Shown piece by piece: positions 1-8,110 of a stretch of 64,000 bases of DNA. Within the stretch, counting starts at the first letter, position 1; the number at the start of each line of letters is the position of its first letter. The notes under the pieces are model-generated. The model was not told where the DNA came from, did not search any database, and saw only the letters and a list, made by a program, of their open reading frames with translations. Position numbers and translations under genes: made by a program. This stretch comes from Parasphingopyxis sp. (GTDB lineage Bacteria; Pseudomonadota; Alphaproteobacteria; Sphingomonadales; Sphingomonadaceae): assembly GCF_028279465.1 (NCBI RefSeq), contig NZ_JANQNS010000015.1, forward strand, positions 372,001 to 436,000, written 5' to 3'.

Positions 1-20
1 TCAAGGAGGCTGAGAAGGCT

Positions 21-584
21 ATGAAACCGAGCGGCAAGAAAGTCTTTATCAATATCGGTCACGGCAAGAAGCCCGGCCGCCACGATCCAGGGGCGGTGCA
101 TGCGGGCACCGGCAAGACAGAATACGACCTCAACGTCATCGCCGCCAACGCCTGCAAAGCCTTTCTGGAAGGCAAGGGCCATAGCGTCACGCTCGGCGGC
201 AACGAAGGCGGAAACTATGCAGGCGGCAAGCTGGCGCGCGGCCACGATGTAGGCGTATCCCTGCACCATAATTCCGCTGTTGCATCGGCGCAGGGCTCTG
301 AGTGCCTGTACCATCGTCGCAAACACACCGCCGAAGACATCGCATTATCCGGTATGATCGCGGGCGAGCTGGCTACGGAGTTAGGCATCCGCAATCGCGG
401 CGCAAAGTCGCTTGGGGCGTCCGTCCTGTCCGGCATGAAAGACGTGGGCGTTCCGGTCGCCGTGCTGCCCGAGTTGTATTTCATTCACGAGCAACCCAAC
501 AATCCCGATCCGGCAGTCTTTGAGGAATGGTCAAAGCGCGGCGGGGAGGCGGTTGGGCGTGCAATTCACGAGTATCTGTCATGA
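21..584 (+). CDS. Prophage endolysin, N-acetylmuramoyl-L-alanine amidase (Amidase_3 type)
   Basis: Predicted to cut the amide bond between N-acetylmuramic acid and L-alanine in peptidoglycan during phage lysis. The 187-residue protein is a bare catalytic domain. The early INIGHG and DPGAVH segments, the internal SLHHNS and the late LPELYFI match the zinc-ligand His, Glu, His and catalytic Glu pattern of Amidase_3 proteins. No signal peptide is visible, as expected for a canonical holin-dependent endolysin. An AGGAGG Shine-Dalgarno lies 10 nt before the ATG. The stop overlaps the next gene by 4 nt (ATGA). Holin-like and spanin genes follow on the same strand, so a lysis role is more likely than a cell-division amidase. 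Confidence 0.85.
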   Translation: MKPSGKKVFINIGHGKKPGRHDPGAVHAGTGKTEYDLNVIAANACKAFLEGKGHSVTLGGNEGGNYAGGKLARGHDVGVSLHHNSAVASAQGSECLYHRRKHTAEDIALSGMIAGELATELGIRNRGAKSLGASVLSGMKDVGVPVAVLPELYFIHEQPNNPDPAVFEEWSKRGGEAVGRAIHEYLS

Positions 585-823
585 ACATCTTCAACGCAGA
601 ATCCCGCAAGAACGCACTCAAGCTATGGAGCAATTGGCTAGCTGTTTTTGCTGCGTCCGCCGCTGCATGGGCGGTCGAAAACCAAGCCGTTATTCTCGCA
701 TGGGTTGAAACCATCGAACAGCCGTATCGTTCAGTGCTGACGTTCTTTTTCGTTGCCGCTGTGCCGATCTTTATTCGGATGCTGAATCAGCCGGGGCTGC
801 ATGAGGAAACAGACAAGAACTGA
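581..823 (+). CDS. Holin-like small membrane protein of the prophage lysis cassette
   Basis: An 80-residue protein with two hydrophobic stretches, around residues 18-38 and 50-67, separated by a short polar loop, and a charged C-terminus. The size, topology and position directly after the endolysin fit a holin, which makes holes in the inner membrane so the endolysin reaches the wall. The ATG overlaps the endolysin stop by 4 nt and the GGGGAGG about 40 nt upstream is not a useful Shine-Dalgarno, so translational coupling is likely. An upstream in-frame start would lie inside the endolysin gene and is less likely. It resembles a common phage holin-like family, but the holin role is inferred from context. 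Confidence 0.6.
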   Translation: MNIFNAESRKNALKLWSNWLAVFAASAAAWAVENQAVILAWVETIEQPYRSVLTFFFVAAVPIFIRMLNQPGLHEETDKN

Positions 824-884
824 GTTTCGGTAAAATACCGGGAGCCGAGCGCGGGCAACAGCGCACAGAAGAAGGAAAAGAAGA

Positions 885-1124
885 ATGTTCACAGTGAAAA
901 GCATCAAGCCGGATGGTTCGGAGTATATCTGCGGTCCGTTTCAGTCGGTAGGCCGAACGCCTGACCATCGCGAAGTTAACTGCTTTGGCGACGGGCCGGG
1001 CGCGGTACACACCTTTTCGGAACGGGAGACTGACGAGCAGTTAGACGAAGGATTGGCGCGTCAATCTACCCGCATTTACGTCATGAATGAGCGCGGCGCG
1101 ACCGTTGCTCAATACAACATATAG
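885..1124 (+). CDS. Small prophage protein of unknown function
   Basis: A 79-residue protein that I do not recognise. It is hydrophilic and without a signal peptide or membrane segment. It begins with a beta-rich stretch (FTVKSIKPDGSEYI) and has a negatively charged middle part. A GAAGGAAAAG Shine-Dalgarno precedes the ATG. It lies between the holin-like gene and the spanin genes on the same strand, so it is probably cotranscribed as a late prophage gene. Confidence 0.5.
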   Translation: MFTVKSIKPDGSEYICGPFQSVGRTPDHREVNCFGDGPGAVHTFSERETDEQLDEGLARQSTRIYVMNERGATVAQYNI

Positions 1125-1132
1125 GCTTGACG

Positions 1133-1324
1133 ATGGCACGATACGGCACCGTTTCTCGCCGCATCACGAGCGAGGAAATCGAATGGTATGACGACGAAGA
1201 GCCGTTGATGCCGGATATCCAAGTTGATTTATCGGAAGCTGTCGAGACGGGTTTAGTCGATCCGTCCGGCAGCACAATCTACCGACTGCCCAATGGCATC
1301 GGTTTCTGTGCGGAGGTAGATTGA
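1133..1324 (+). CDS. Small acidic prophage protein of unknown function
   Basis: A 63-residue acidic protein with no recognised family. The ATG at 1133 is preferred over a TTG six bases upstream. Its TGA overlaps the ATG of the next gene as TGATG, so it is translationally coupled to the inner spanin. No membrane segment is visible. The sequence MARYGTVSRRI at the N-terminus is basic and the rest is acidic. Confidence 0.45.
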   Translation: MARYGTVSRRITSEEIEWYDDEEPLMPDIQVDLSEAVETGLVDPSGSTIYRLPNGIGFCAEVD

Positions 1325-1689
1325 TGGCATTTGCACTCGCAAACTGGAAATACGTCACCATGGGCGCGCTCACCCTACTGGCGGGGTGGTTCTATCTCGA
1401 ATGGGGTAACGCGGAAGCCGAGGCGGATCGCTACGAGATGGCGCTGTCCGTATCCAATGCCAGCGTCGATGTTTTGGAAGCTGAGGCCGCCGAACGGATG
1501 CAAGAGGCCCGCGAGCGCGACGAACGCGCAAGACAGGCTGCCGAGGATGCCCGGAGAGACGCAGAACGCTTCGCCCGTGACCGGGAAGCCCTAACCGAGC
1601 GCAATCGTGCCCTGACGGCGCTTGTACGGGACCGTGGCGATTCCTGCCCGGCTGATGAGGAGGTGCTAGATGCGCTGGATAATCTTTAG
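1324..1689 (+). CDS. Inner-membrane spanin (Rz-like i-spanin)
   Basis: A 121-residue protein with one N-terminal membrane segment (about residues 9-25, MGALTLLAGWFYLEW) followed by a long charged alpha-helical region from about 30 to 105 rich in Glu, Arg and Ala, typical of a periplasmic coiled coil. This is the layout of Rz-type inner spanins, which with an outer-membrane lipoprotein partner fuse the inner and outer membranes in the last step of lysis. The next gene starts inside its 3' end and encodes a small lipoprotein, the classic overlapping Rz/Rz1 arrangement. Sequence similarity between spanins is poor, so the call rests on topology and context. Confidence 0.75.
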   Translation: MAFALANWKYVTMGALTLLAGWFYLEWGNAEAEADRYEMALSVSNASVDVLEAEAAERMQEARERDERARQAAEDARRDAERFARDREALTERNRALTALVRDRGDSCPADEEVLDALDNL

Positions 1690-1927
1690 TCTGTTGTTCG
1701 CAGGGTGTGCGGGCACGCCGGCCATCCAGGTTCGCACTGTTGAAATTCCGGTCGTTGAACTGCGGCACTGCCTAAGCACAGACGATATTCCCGCCACTCC
1801 CGAGCCGTTTGATCGCGGCGATGAAACCGACGCCCGCAACCTTCTGGCGCTGGCAACCGCCAATCTGCGCGAGTGGCGACAGTATGGTGTTGAAAGCCAA
1901 GCGACCATGCGGAGATGCGCAGAATAG
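1670..1927 (+). CDS. Outer-membrane spanin lipoprotein (Rz1-like o-spanin)
   Basis: An 85-residue protein starting with a short signal MRWIIFSLLFAGC. The LFAG-C lipobox places the lipidated cysteine at residue 13, giving a mature lipoprotein of about 73 residues. It overlaps the inner spanin by 20 nt in another frame and has a strong GAGGAGGT ribosome site inside that gene. It should sit in the inner leaflet of the outer membrane and bind the inner spanin across the periplasm. It is the last + strand gene of the prophage part in this window. Confidence 0.75.
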   Translation: MRWIIFSLLFAGCAGTPAIQVRTVEIPVVELRHCLSTDDIPATPEPFDRGDETDARNLLALATANLREWRQYGVESQATMRRCAE

Positions 1928-2000
1928 GCTTGCGATTCCAGTGGTTTTGGGGTAGAGAAATAGGGCGCAGGTGGGAAGCTGGCGCTCATAGGCTGCGGCG

Positions 2001-2128
2001 GCGCTGAAAGCAGAAGCGCTTAAGTCACGTGGTAAGGCCCGGAGAGCCACAGCGGCAGAGATGCCTGAGTCATGGCGAAAGTCCATGCTCGACTGCACCG
2101 GGGAGCCTCAGTTGCGCGAGGCCCGCAG
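2001..2128 (+). ncRNA. Candidate structured RNA or multi-hairpin element at the prophage edge
   Basis: Between two convergent prophage gene groups the + strand can fold into successive hairpins. GCGCT at 2001-2005 pairs with 2015-2019. GTGG at 2029-2032 pairs with CCAC at 2047-2050. GGCA at 2054-2057 pairs with TGCC at 2062-2065 around a GAGA loop. GAG-CATGG from 2067 pairs with CCATG-CTC ending at 2090 around a GAAA loop. CTGC at 2093-2096 pairs with GCAG at 2125-2128, enclosing GCCTC/GAGGC at 2105-2109 and 2118-2122. Two GNRA loops appear only when read on +, which favours this strand. No known RNA family was recognised. It could instead be a terminator or packaging element. Confidence 0.4.
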
Positions 2129-2156
2129 CCTACCCAAACACCCGTAGATCGGCCAT

Positions 2157-2438
2157 TCAAGATATTCCTGCGATGGTCTCGGCCCTGCGCTCCCCGTTTA
2201 ATCCGTCGCGATCATCTCTGAAATCAGCGACGTTGGCACCGAGCGCCTTCGCCGCATTAATGATGAGTTCGTTTTGGCCGCGGCGATTGTTGAGCCCCTC
2301 GATTTCCGGCGACTTAAAAACCCCAAGATCACCCGCGACCTTTCGGGCGAGCGCAAGCTGTTCATCCGTAATACGATGAGCATAGGTCCGGTCTTGGTGC
2401 CCATCTTCGAATATGGTTAGTCTGAGTTCTATGCCCAT
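2157..2438 (-). CDS. Small prophage-associated protein of unknown function
   Basis: A 93-residue soluble protein that I cannot assign. The ATG at 2438 is chosen because GGAG lies 6-9 nt upstream; a TTG four codons earlier would contain that ribosome site. The first half is beta-rich (MGIELRLTIFEDG), followed by a helical segment (DEQLALARKVAGDL). It is the last gene of a five-gene - strand group running from 3606 to 2157 toward the lysis cassette. Confidence 0.5.
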   Translation of the reverse strand: MGIELRLTIFEDGHQDRTYAHRITDEQLALARKVAGDLGVFKSPEIEGLNNRRGQNELIINAAKALGANVADFRDDRDGLNGERRAETIAGIS

Positions 2439-2510
2439 CAATTCCTCCAATATAAGATAGCTACCACAACCCCCGCCATAGCGATAGCAGCCGTTACTAG
2501 GGGGAAGGGG

Positions 2511-2699
2511 TCAGGCCGGGTCATCTTTGAGGGCCACCGCAATGCACCACGTGATCGCGAATAGAATTGGAGCGAAAAAGGCCGCCAAGGCTGCTGCGAT
2601 GCCAAGTCGATTTTCGATCACTACCATGAGCGCGACGACGGCCAGCGCCACAGCAATGATAGCCGACACTAACCCCATGGCCTTAATCCAGTGCACCAT
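2511..2699 (-). CDS. Small two-span membrane protein, prophage-associated
   Basis: A 62-residue protein with two hydrophobic segments, about residues 8-28 and 34-56, separated by a short loop with ENR. The ATG at 2699 has GGAG seven nt upstream and lies inside the 3' end of the preceding gene, which suggests coupling. A GTG start seven codons earlier is possible. Small two-span proteins in prophages can be holins, antiholins or exclusion factors, but nothing here decides among these. Confidence 0.5.
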   Translation of the reverse strand: MVHWIKAMGLVSAIIAVALAVVALMVVIENRLGIAAALAAFFAPILFAITWCIAVALKDDPA

Positions 2700-3102
2700 C
2701 ACTCTCCATATCACGGGCACGTAGGGCGGCCGCGCAGAGGGCTAGCGCCGGAGTGGTCGCCTCGGCTCGCGAAATCACATCACTTCTATCGCCTGACCAT
2801 AATCTGGCTATCGGCTTTTCGCCCAGCGTCGTTATCACCGGCCTGAGGCCTTCCGGCACCAGCGTCATCGCTGCGTCGAGAGAAGCCGTGTAGCGCGGAC
2901 AAAGGTCGTCTAGGTCATCGGAGTTTATAACGCTACGATAGGTTTCCAGATAGCCTGATAATGTGCCGGGGCGAGGATTGTTTGGCGGCCCATCCTGCCC
3001 AAATGGACGGTCGCCGAACGCGGCTAAATGAACCTCAACGTCAGTTACCCGGCTCGGCCCGTCCAGCCCTTCTATTCTATCTGCTAGGTCTGAGAGGGTC
3101 AT
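2683..3102 (-). CDS. Conserved phage-type protein of unknown function
   Basis: A 139-residue soluble protein. The C-terminal half has the pattern YTASLDAAMTLVP followed later by ATPALALCAAALRAR. I recall this pairing from many short proteins of alphaproteobacterial phages and prophages, with no assigned function. The ATG at 3102 overlaps the upstream gene's stop by 4 nt (ATGA); an in-frame GTG at 3123 is less likely. It supports the view that the - strand group belongs to the prophage. Confidence 0.6.
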   Translation of the reverse strand: MTLSDLADRIEGLDGPSRVTDVEVHLAAFGDRPFGQDGPPNNPRPGTLSGYLETYRSVINSDDLDDLCPRYTASLDAAMTLVPEGLRPVITTLGEKPIARLWSGDRSDVISRAEATTPALALCAAALRARDMESDGALD

Positions 3103-3326
3103 TGGGCGTCGCCATGAACCCACGGGCAGTCGCGCCCAGCCTTGCGATACAGCGCAGCAAGCCAGCCATATGCGAGGCCGTCAAGGGCATCGTCGTCAAG
3201 GTCGGCAATGGAGATGGCGGGCGCTGCTTTCATGCCATCCTCTCGCTTGCCGGGCTTCTGTTTGACCCGCGCAAAGTTCGGCGGCTTCCACTCTTCAAGT
3301 TCGACGCTTTGCGTAATTGTCATCAT
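3099..3326 (-). CDS. Small phage-type protein of unknown function
   Basis: A 75-residue protein. The N-terminal part has a WKPPNFARVK segment. The C-terminal part, DALDGLAYGWLAALYRKAG, forms a likely helix. Two adjacent ATG codons can serve as start, with AGGAAGAG just upstream. It overlaps the next gene by 4 nt. No function is recognised. Confidence 0.5.
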   Translation of the reverse strand: MMTITQSVELEEWKPPNFARVKQKPGKREDGMKAAPAISIADLDDDALDGLAYGWLAALYRKAGRDCPWVHGDAQ

Positions 3327-3354
3327 CTCTTCCTATATGCCGGGGGTTGGTGGG

Positions 3355-3606
3355 TTAGGCGGGTGCCGTCAGGTTAACGGAGCGCGTGAACGTTGCCGGC
3401 TTATCAGGCAGGCCAAGCGATAGAGACACTGGCGGCACAATGATCTGGCCGGGCTTGATCCTCTCGCCGTCGGCATAGGCGCGCCCGGCCCGTATCAATT
3501 CGCTGGCATCGCCAGTATTCTTGGCCAATCCAGCCTCTTTAAGGGCGAGACCGCAGGGCATCCGTGCCATGCTTGCCGCAATGTAGTTTCTCTGCGCCAT
3601 CATCAT
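3355..3606 (-). CDS. Small prophage-associated protein of unknown function, first gene of the group
   Basis: An 83-residue protein with no membrane segment and no recognised family. Three ATG codons in a row follow an AAAGGAGA ribosome site, so the exact start is ambiguous by two codons. The centre reads GERIKPGQIIVPP. It is the first gene of the five-gene - strand group, so that group's promoter should lie in 3607-3788, which it would share with cheA. Confidence 0.5.
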   Translation of the reverse strand: MMMAQRNYIAASMARMPCGLALKEAGLAKNTGDASELIRAGRAYADGERIKPGQIIVPPVSLSLGLPDKPATFTRSVNLTAPA

Positions 3607-3725
3607 TCTCCTTTATTGCTCGGGACGCCGCAGAACATTTTCCAATATCGCTGCGGAATGGCGGGCTTTCGTGGCCAATTTTCCAGCCTGATTGACTATA
3701 AACGGCGGAATGCTGCGGAATTTGT

Positions 3726-3742
3726 ATAACGACATCTTAACC
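3726..3742 (+). promoter_or_regulatory. Candidate CtrA box upstream of cheA
   Basis: The sequence ATAA, seven bases, then TTAACC resembles the CtrA consensus TTAA-N7-TTAAC with one mismatch in the first half. It lies about 50 nt upstream of the cheA ATG. CtrA control of motility and chemotaxis genes is known in many alphaproteobacteria. The one mismatch and short motif make this tentative. Confidence 0.35.
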
Positions 3743-3788
3743 ATCGCAGCCCATCAAGCCTGTCAGGCGGATTTCCTGGACGGGCTCG

Positions 3789-6140
3789 ATGGACGATCTT
3801 CTCGCTGAATTCATTGCCGAAACGCGCGAGACGCTGGATACGATCTCCGGCGAAATCGTCGCCTGGGAGGCCGATCCGGGCGACCGGAAGCGTCTCGACG
3901 CGATTTTCCGCTTTTTCCATACCGTCAAGGGCAGCTGCGGATTTCTCGATCTGACCCATATCCAGCGTGTCGCGCATGAGGCCGAACAGGCACTGTCCGA
4001 GCTACGTGACGGCACGCGCGAACCCACGCCGCGCCTTGTCAGCACCATTCTCGCCGTCATGGACCGCATCGGGGCGATGGCCGATGCGCTCGAACGCGGC
4101 GAAGAGATTGACGAAAGCCACGATGAGCCGCTGATCGCCGCACTTGGCGGCAAGGACGACGAAGCGGCCGCTCCTGCGCTTCGGACGGCAACGGAAATGC
4201 GACACCCTGCGCGCAGCATTCGTGTCCCGCTCGAACTGCTGGACCGGCTGATGGGCGGCGTATCGGATCTTGTCCTCGCCCGGAACGAATTGTCGCGTCA
4301 GTTGCGCCGCACGGCCGGCGAGGATCAGGTCGAAACGGCGTTCGAGCGGATGTCGACCTGTGTCGCGGAAATGCGCGACGCAATTACCTGGGCGCGCATG
4401 CAGCGGATCGAGAGCCTGTTTGCCGCTTTGCCTCGGCTCGTGCGCGATCTCTCGGCTGAGCTTGGAAAATCGGTCCAGCTCGATATCGACGGGGCCGATG
4501 TGGAGCTCGATCGCGAGATGATCGAAATGCTGCGCGATCCTTTGACCCATATCGTCCGCAACGCGCTCGATCACGGCATCGAGCCGCCCGAGGGCCGCCG
4601 CGCCGCAGGCAAGCCGGAAACCAGCATATTGCGGATCGGCGCGCGCCAGTCCGGCAATCAGATCCAGATCAGCATCGCCGACGATGGACGCGGTATCGAT
4701 CCGCATATGCTCAAGGATCGGGCGGTGCAGGGCGCGAGTCTGAGCGCTGAGGCCGCGCAATCGATGAGCGATGTGGATGCACTGGAACTCATCTTCCAGC
4801 CGGGGCTGTCGACGGCAGATGCGGTCAGTACCGTGTCGGGACGGGGCGTGGGCATGGATGTAGTGCGCTCCAATGTCGAACGCATCGGTGGCTCGATCGA
4901 TATCGAGAGCGTGGTCGGCCAAGGCACGACATTGTCGCTTCTCGTCCCACTGACGCTGACGATCATTCCCGCTTTGATTTTCGGCGTCGGCGAAGGCCGC
5001 TACGCCATTCCGCGCGCGAATATCGAGGAAATCGTGTCGCTGGGTCGGGACCGCGCGGAGATCGAGGCGATAGGCGGCACCGAGGCGGCTCTGATACGCC
5101 GGAAGCGATTGCCGGTGGTCCGCTTGGCTGCGGTCATGGATATGGATCACGCCGAGAGCGCTGCATCCGGTACGGATCGTGCGCAACATCTCGTGGTCGT
5201 GCGTGCGAGCCGGAGGGAGCGGTTTGCCGTCATGGTGTCAGCCGTGTTCGATCATGAGGAGCTGGTCGTCAAACCGGCCGCACCCTCAGTCATGCAGGCT
5301 GGCTTTTACGCGGGAACCGCGCTTCCCGACAATGGTATGCCCTTGCTATTGCTCGATATTGCTGGTCTGGCAGCCGTTGCCGGGCTCCGCCTGGGTATGG
5401 CCGATCCGCAGGAGAATCGGGTCGCAGCTGAGCCGGACGCCGCGACCGATGTTTTGATATTTACCGATCTGGATGGCTGCCGCCGCGCCGTGCGTATGGC
5501 ACTGGTCAACCGGATCGTCGATGCCGATGCTGACCAGATCGTCGAACGCGCGGGCGGCCTTCGCCTCGTCATCGACGAGGAAACGGTGCCCGTTGTCGCA
5601 AGCGGCGATCTGCCGAAAACGGGACATGTCCGGCTTTTGCGGCTGAGCGACGGCGAAAGCGCGATAGCCTATGCGATCGGCGAAGGCGCCGCCGATGTCG
5701 GTAAGTTTCCCGAAACATTCGATCGCGCACGTGGGACCGGCCGCATATTAGGCGTGGCCGTCGTCGATGGCGAGCCGGTGGAACTGCTCGACGCACATTT
5801 CCTGTTCGCCGAATTTTCCGAACGTCCGGCGATATCAGTCGAACAGCCGCGATGCCTGGTGATCGGCGGGGACGATTTGTGGCGGCGCGAATTGCTCGCA
5901 CCGCTCATCGAACAGGCGGGCTATCGCGTGACCTTCGACGAAGACGCAGAATATGACGTCGCGATCGACGCCAGCGGCACGGACCAAGATTCAGACGGCC
6001 AAGATTTCGAAGGAACGGAGGCGGACGTCGTTCGGCTCAGTGCTGATCCATCGCCCGGAAAGGACAGGATCTACCGCTACGACCGCACGGGAATTGTCGA
6101 TGCGCTGCATGCGCGACGGAAAAGGAGGGCTTCCGGATGA
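3789..6140 (+). CDS. cheA: Chemotaxis histidine kinase CheA with extended C-terminus
   Basis: Histidine kinase that phosphorylates CheY and CheB. The 783-residue protein starts with an Hpt domain (residues 1 to about 110; phosphorylated His44 in FHTVKGSC). A dimerisation region follows at about 140-200. The ATPase domain runs about 210-390, with HIVRNALDHGIE as the N box and DDGRGID as a nucleotide-binding motif. A CheW-like domain follows at about 395-520. It then has a second CheW-like stretch (about 545-680) and a C-terminal part from about 687 that resembles a shortened receiver domain. It overlaps cheW by 4 nt and opens the operon. No P2 domain is obvious. Confidence 0.93.
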   Translation: MDDLLAEFIAETRETLDTISGEIVAWEADPGDRKRLDAIFRFFHTVKGSCGFLDLTHIQRVAHEAEQALSELRDGTREPTPRLVSTILAVMDRIGAMADALERGEEIDESHDEPLIAALGGKDDEAAAPALRTATEMRHPARSIRVPLELLDRLMGGVSDLVLARNELSRQLRRTAGEDQVETAFERMSTCVAEMRDAITWARMQRIESLFAALPRLVRDLSAELGKSVQLDIDGADVELDREMIEMLRDPLTHIVRNALDHGIEPPEGRRAAGKPETSILRIGARQSGNQIQISIADDGRGIDPHMLKDRAVQGASLSAEAAQSMSDVDALELIFQPGLSTADAVSTVSGRGVGMDVVRSNVERIGGSIDIESVVGQGTTLSLLVPLTLTIIPALIFGVGEGRYAIPRANIEEIVSLGRDRAEIEAIGGTEAALIRRKRLPVVRLAAVMDMDHAESAASGTDRAQHLVVVRASRRERFAVMVSAVFDHEELVVKPAAPSVMQAGFYAGTALPDNGMPLLLLDIAGLAAVAGLRLGMADPQENRVAAEPDAATDVLIFTDLDGCRRAVRMALVNRIVDADADQIVERAGGLRLVIDEETVPVVASGDLPKTGHVRLLRLSDGESAIAYAIGEGAADVGKFPETFDRARGTGRILGVAVVDGEPVELLDAHFLFAEFSERPAISVEQPRCLVIGGDDLWRRELLAPLIEQAGYRVTFDEDAEYDVAIDASGTDQDSDGQDFEGTEADVVRLSADPSPGKDRIYRYDRTGIVDALHARRKRRASG

Positions 6141-6571
6141 GTCAGCTCTATCTTGTCGCCGAGATCGCCGGCACGCGTTTCGCAATGCCGGCCGATACGG
6201 TGGAATCCGTCGTTACCGCGTCGGACATCATTCCGGTGCCCCGGGCCGCGCCAACGGTTGCCGGCATTGCCGCCTTGCGGAGCAAGGTTATCACGGTGAT
6301 CGACACGCGCGCGGCCATCAACGGCAGCAAGGCGCGCATTGCTGCCAGTCAGTTGTTGATCGTCGCCAAGCTCGACGACTTTCTGTACGGCTTGGCCGTC
6401 GACAAGGTTCATGACGTTTGCGAATATGCGACCGCGCCCCGGAAGCTCGGCGCGGCATTCGAACCCGGCTGGCGGCGCGTATCGACCGGCATCATCGAAC
6501 TGGATGGCGCGGCCATCGTCGTCCTGAACCCTGCAACGCTCGTCGCCGGCTCGGATTCCGTAGCGGCCTGA
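6137..6571 (+). CDS. cheW: Chemotaxis coupling protein CheW
   Basis: Adaptor that links chemoreceptors to CheA in the polar array. The 144-residue protein is one CheW domain with the usual start (LYLVAEIAGTRFAMP) and the central segment AALRSKVITVIDTRAAI. It overlaps cheA by 4 nt. A 71-nt gap follows before cheY, which could hold a second promoter; it contains a TTAAC-like half-site. Confidence 0.92.
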   Translation: MSQLYLVAEIAGTRFAMPADTVESVVTASDIIPVPRAAPTVAGIAALRSKVITVIDTRAAINGSKARIAASQLLIVAKLDDFLYGLAVDKVHDVCEYATAPRKLGAAFEPGWRRVSTGIIELDGAAIVVLNPATLVAGSDSVAA

Positions 6572-6642
6572 CGGCTTCATACCGGTCCCGAAATTAACGC
6601 TGCGGTTACTCCGATCCATTATGGACGGAGTGTTGGGAACGA

Positions 6643-7027
<385 letters not shown>

Positions 7028-7044
<17 letters not shown>

Positions 7045-8110
7045 TCGCCCGCTTCCAGACGAACACGCGCGCTCCCGACCCCGGAACATCCTGGTCGTGG
7101 ACGATTCCGCCGTCGCCCGGCTGATCGTCCAACGGGTAGTCAACGATACCAAGGGTCTGAAAGTTGCCGGCCATGCGATTAGCGCCGAAGATGCGCTGGA
7201 AAAGCTACGCACCATCTCTCCCGATCTCGTCATCCTCGACATTGAAATGCCGGGTATCGGTGGCATCGAGGCGATGCCCGACATCATCCGCGAAAGCGGC
7301 AACGCACCCATATTGATCGTCTCCTCGCATTGCCGGGAGGGCGCGGAAGCGTCGATCAAGGCGATGGCGATGGGCGCCAGCGATATCGTGCTGAAACCCG
7401 ACAGCCCGGATGCCAATGGACGCTTTGCGGCCGTATTGACCGAAAAAATGTGTCGCCTGACCGATCCGCTGAGTTCGGGTAAGGCGCCGCGCAATATCGC
7501 CGGGCGAACGGCTCCGACGCCATCCCCGCACCCGGTGCATTGCCTGGCGATCGGGGCATCGACAGGCGGGATCCACGCGCTCTCTATTTTCCTGTCGTCT
7601 TTGCGGGATGACGTGACCGCGCCGATCCTCGTCACCCAGCATTTGCCCGCAGACTTCATGATCTATTTCGCACGACAACTGTCCGCGATCTCGGGACGCA
7701 AGGCCGCGCCTGCACGTGACGGCCAGTCGCTCATCGGCGGCGAGATAGTGGTTGCGCCTGGCGATGCGCATCTCGCGCTTCAACAGCATGAAGGCATCGT
7801 GCGCGTGGCGCTCGACCGGAGTCCCATGCCGAGCGGCGTCTGCCCGTCCGTCGATGTCATGCTTTCGAGCGTTGCCGAGATTTTCGGAGACACTGCGGTG
7901 GGTGTGGTGCTGACCGGGATGGGACGGGATGGTGCGCACGGTGCCGAGGCGCTGGCACGGGCAGGAGGCGAGATACTCGCCCAGGATCGCGAAAGCGCGG
8001 TGGTATGGGGTATGCCGGGCGCCGTCGCCGAACAGGGCTTTGCCAGCCTAGTCGCCACGCCAGCCGAACTCGCCGCGCATATCGGCCAGCGGGAAAGGAC
8101 GGTCCGATGA
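7028..8110 (+). CDS. cheB: Protein-glutamate methylesterase CheB
   Basis: Removes methyl groups from chemoreceptor glutamates and works against CheR in adaptation. The 360-residue protein has an N-terminal receiver domain (VVDDS; phosphorylated Asp in VILDIEMPGIGG) and a C-terminal methylesterase domain with the catalytic Ser in GASTGG, the His in TQHLP and the Asp in GMGRDG. The start lies inside cheY and the stop overlaps cheR by 4 nt, so the three genes are translationally coupled. Confidence 0.94.

Noticed and set aside
3650-3725. Repeated GCGGAATG motifs as prophage att site
   Set aside because: The copies are short and imperfect, and the other prophage end is outside the window, so att cannot be claimed.
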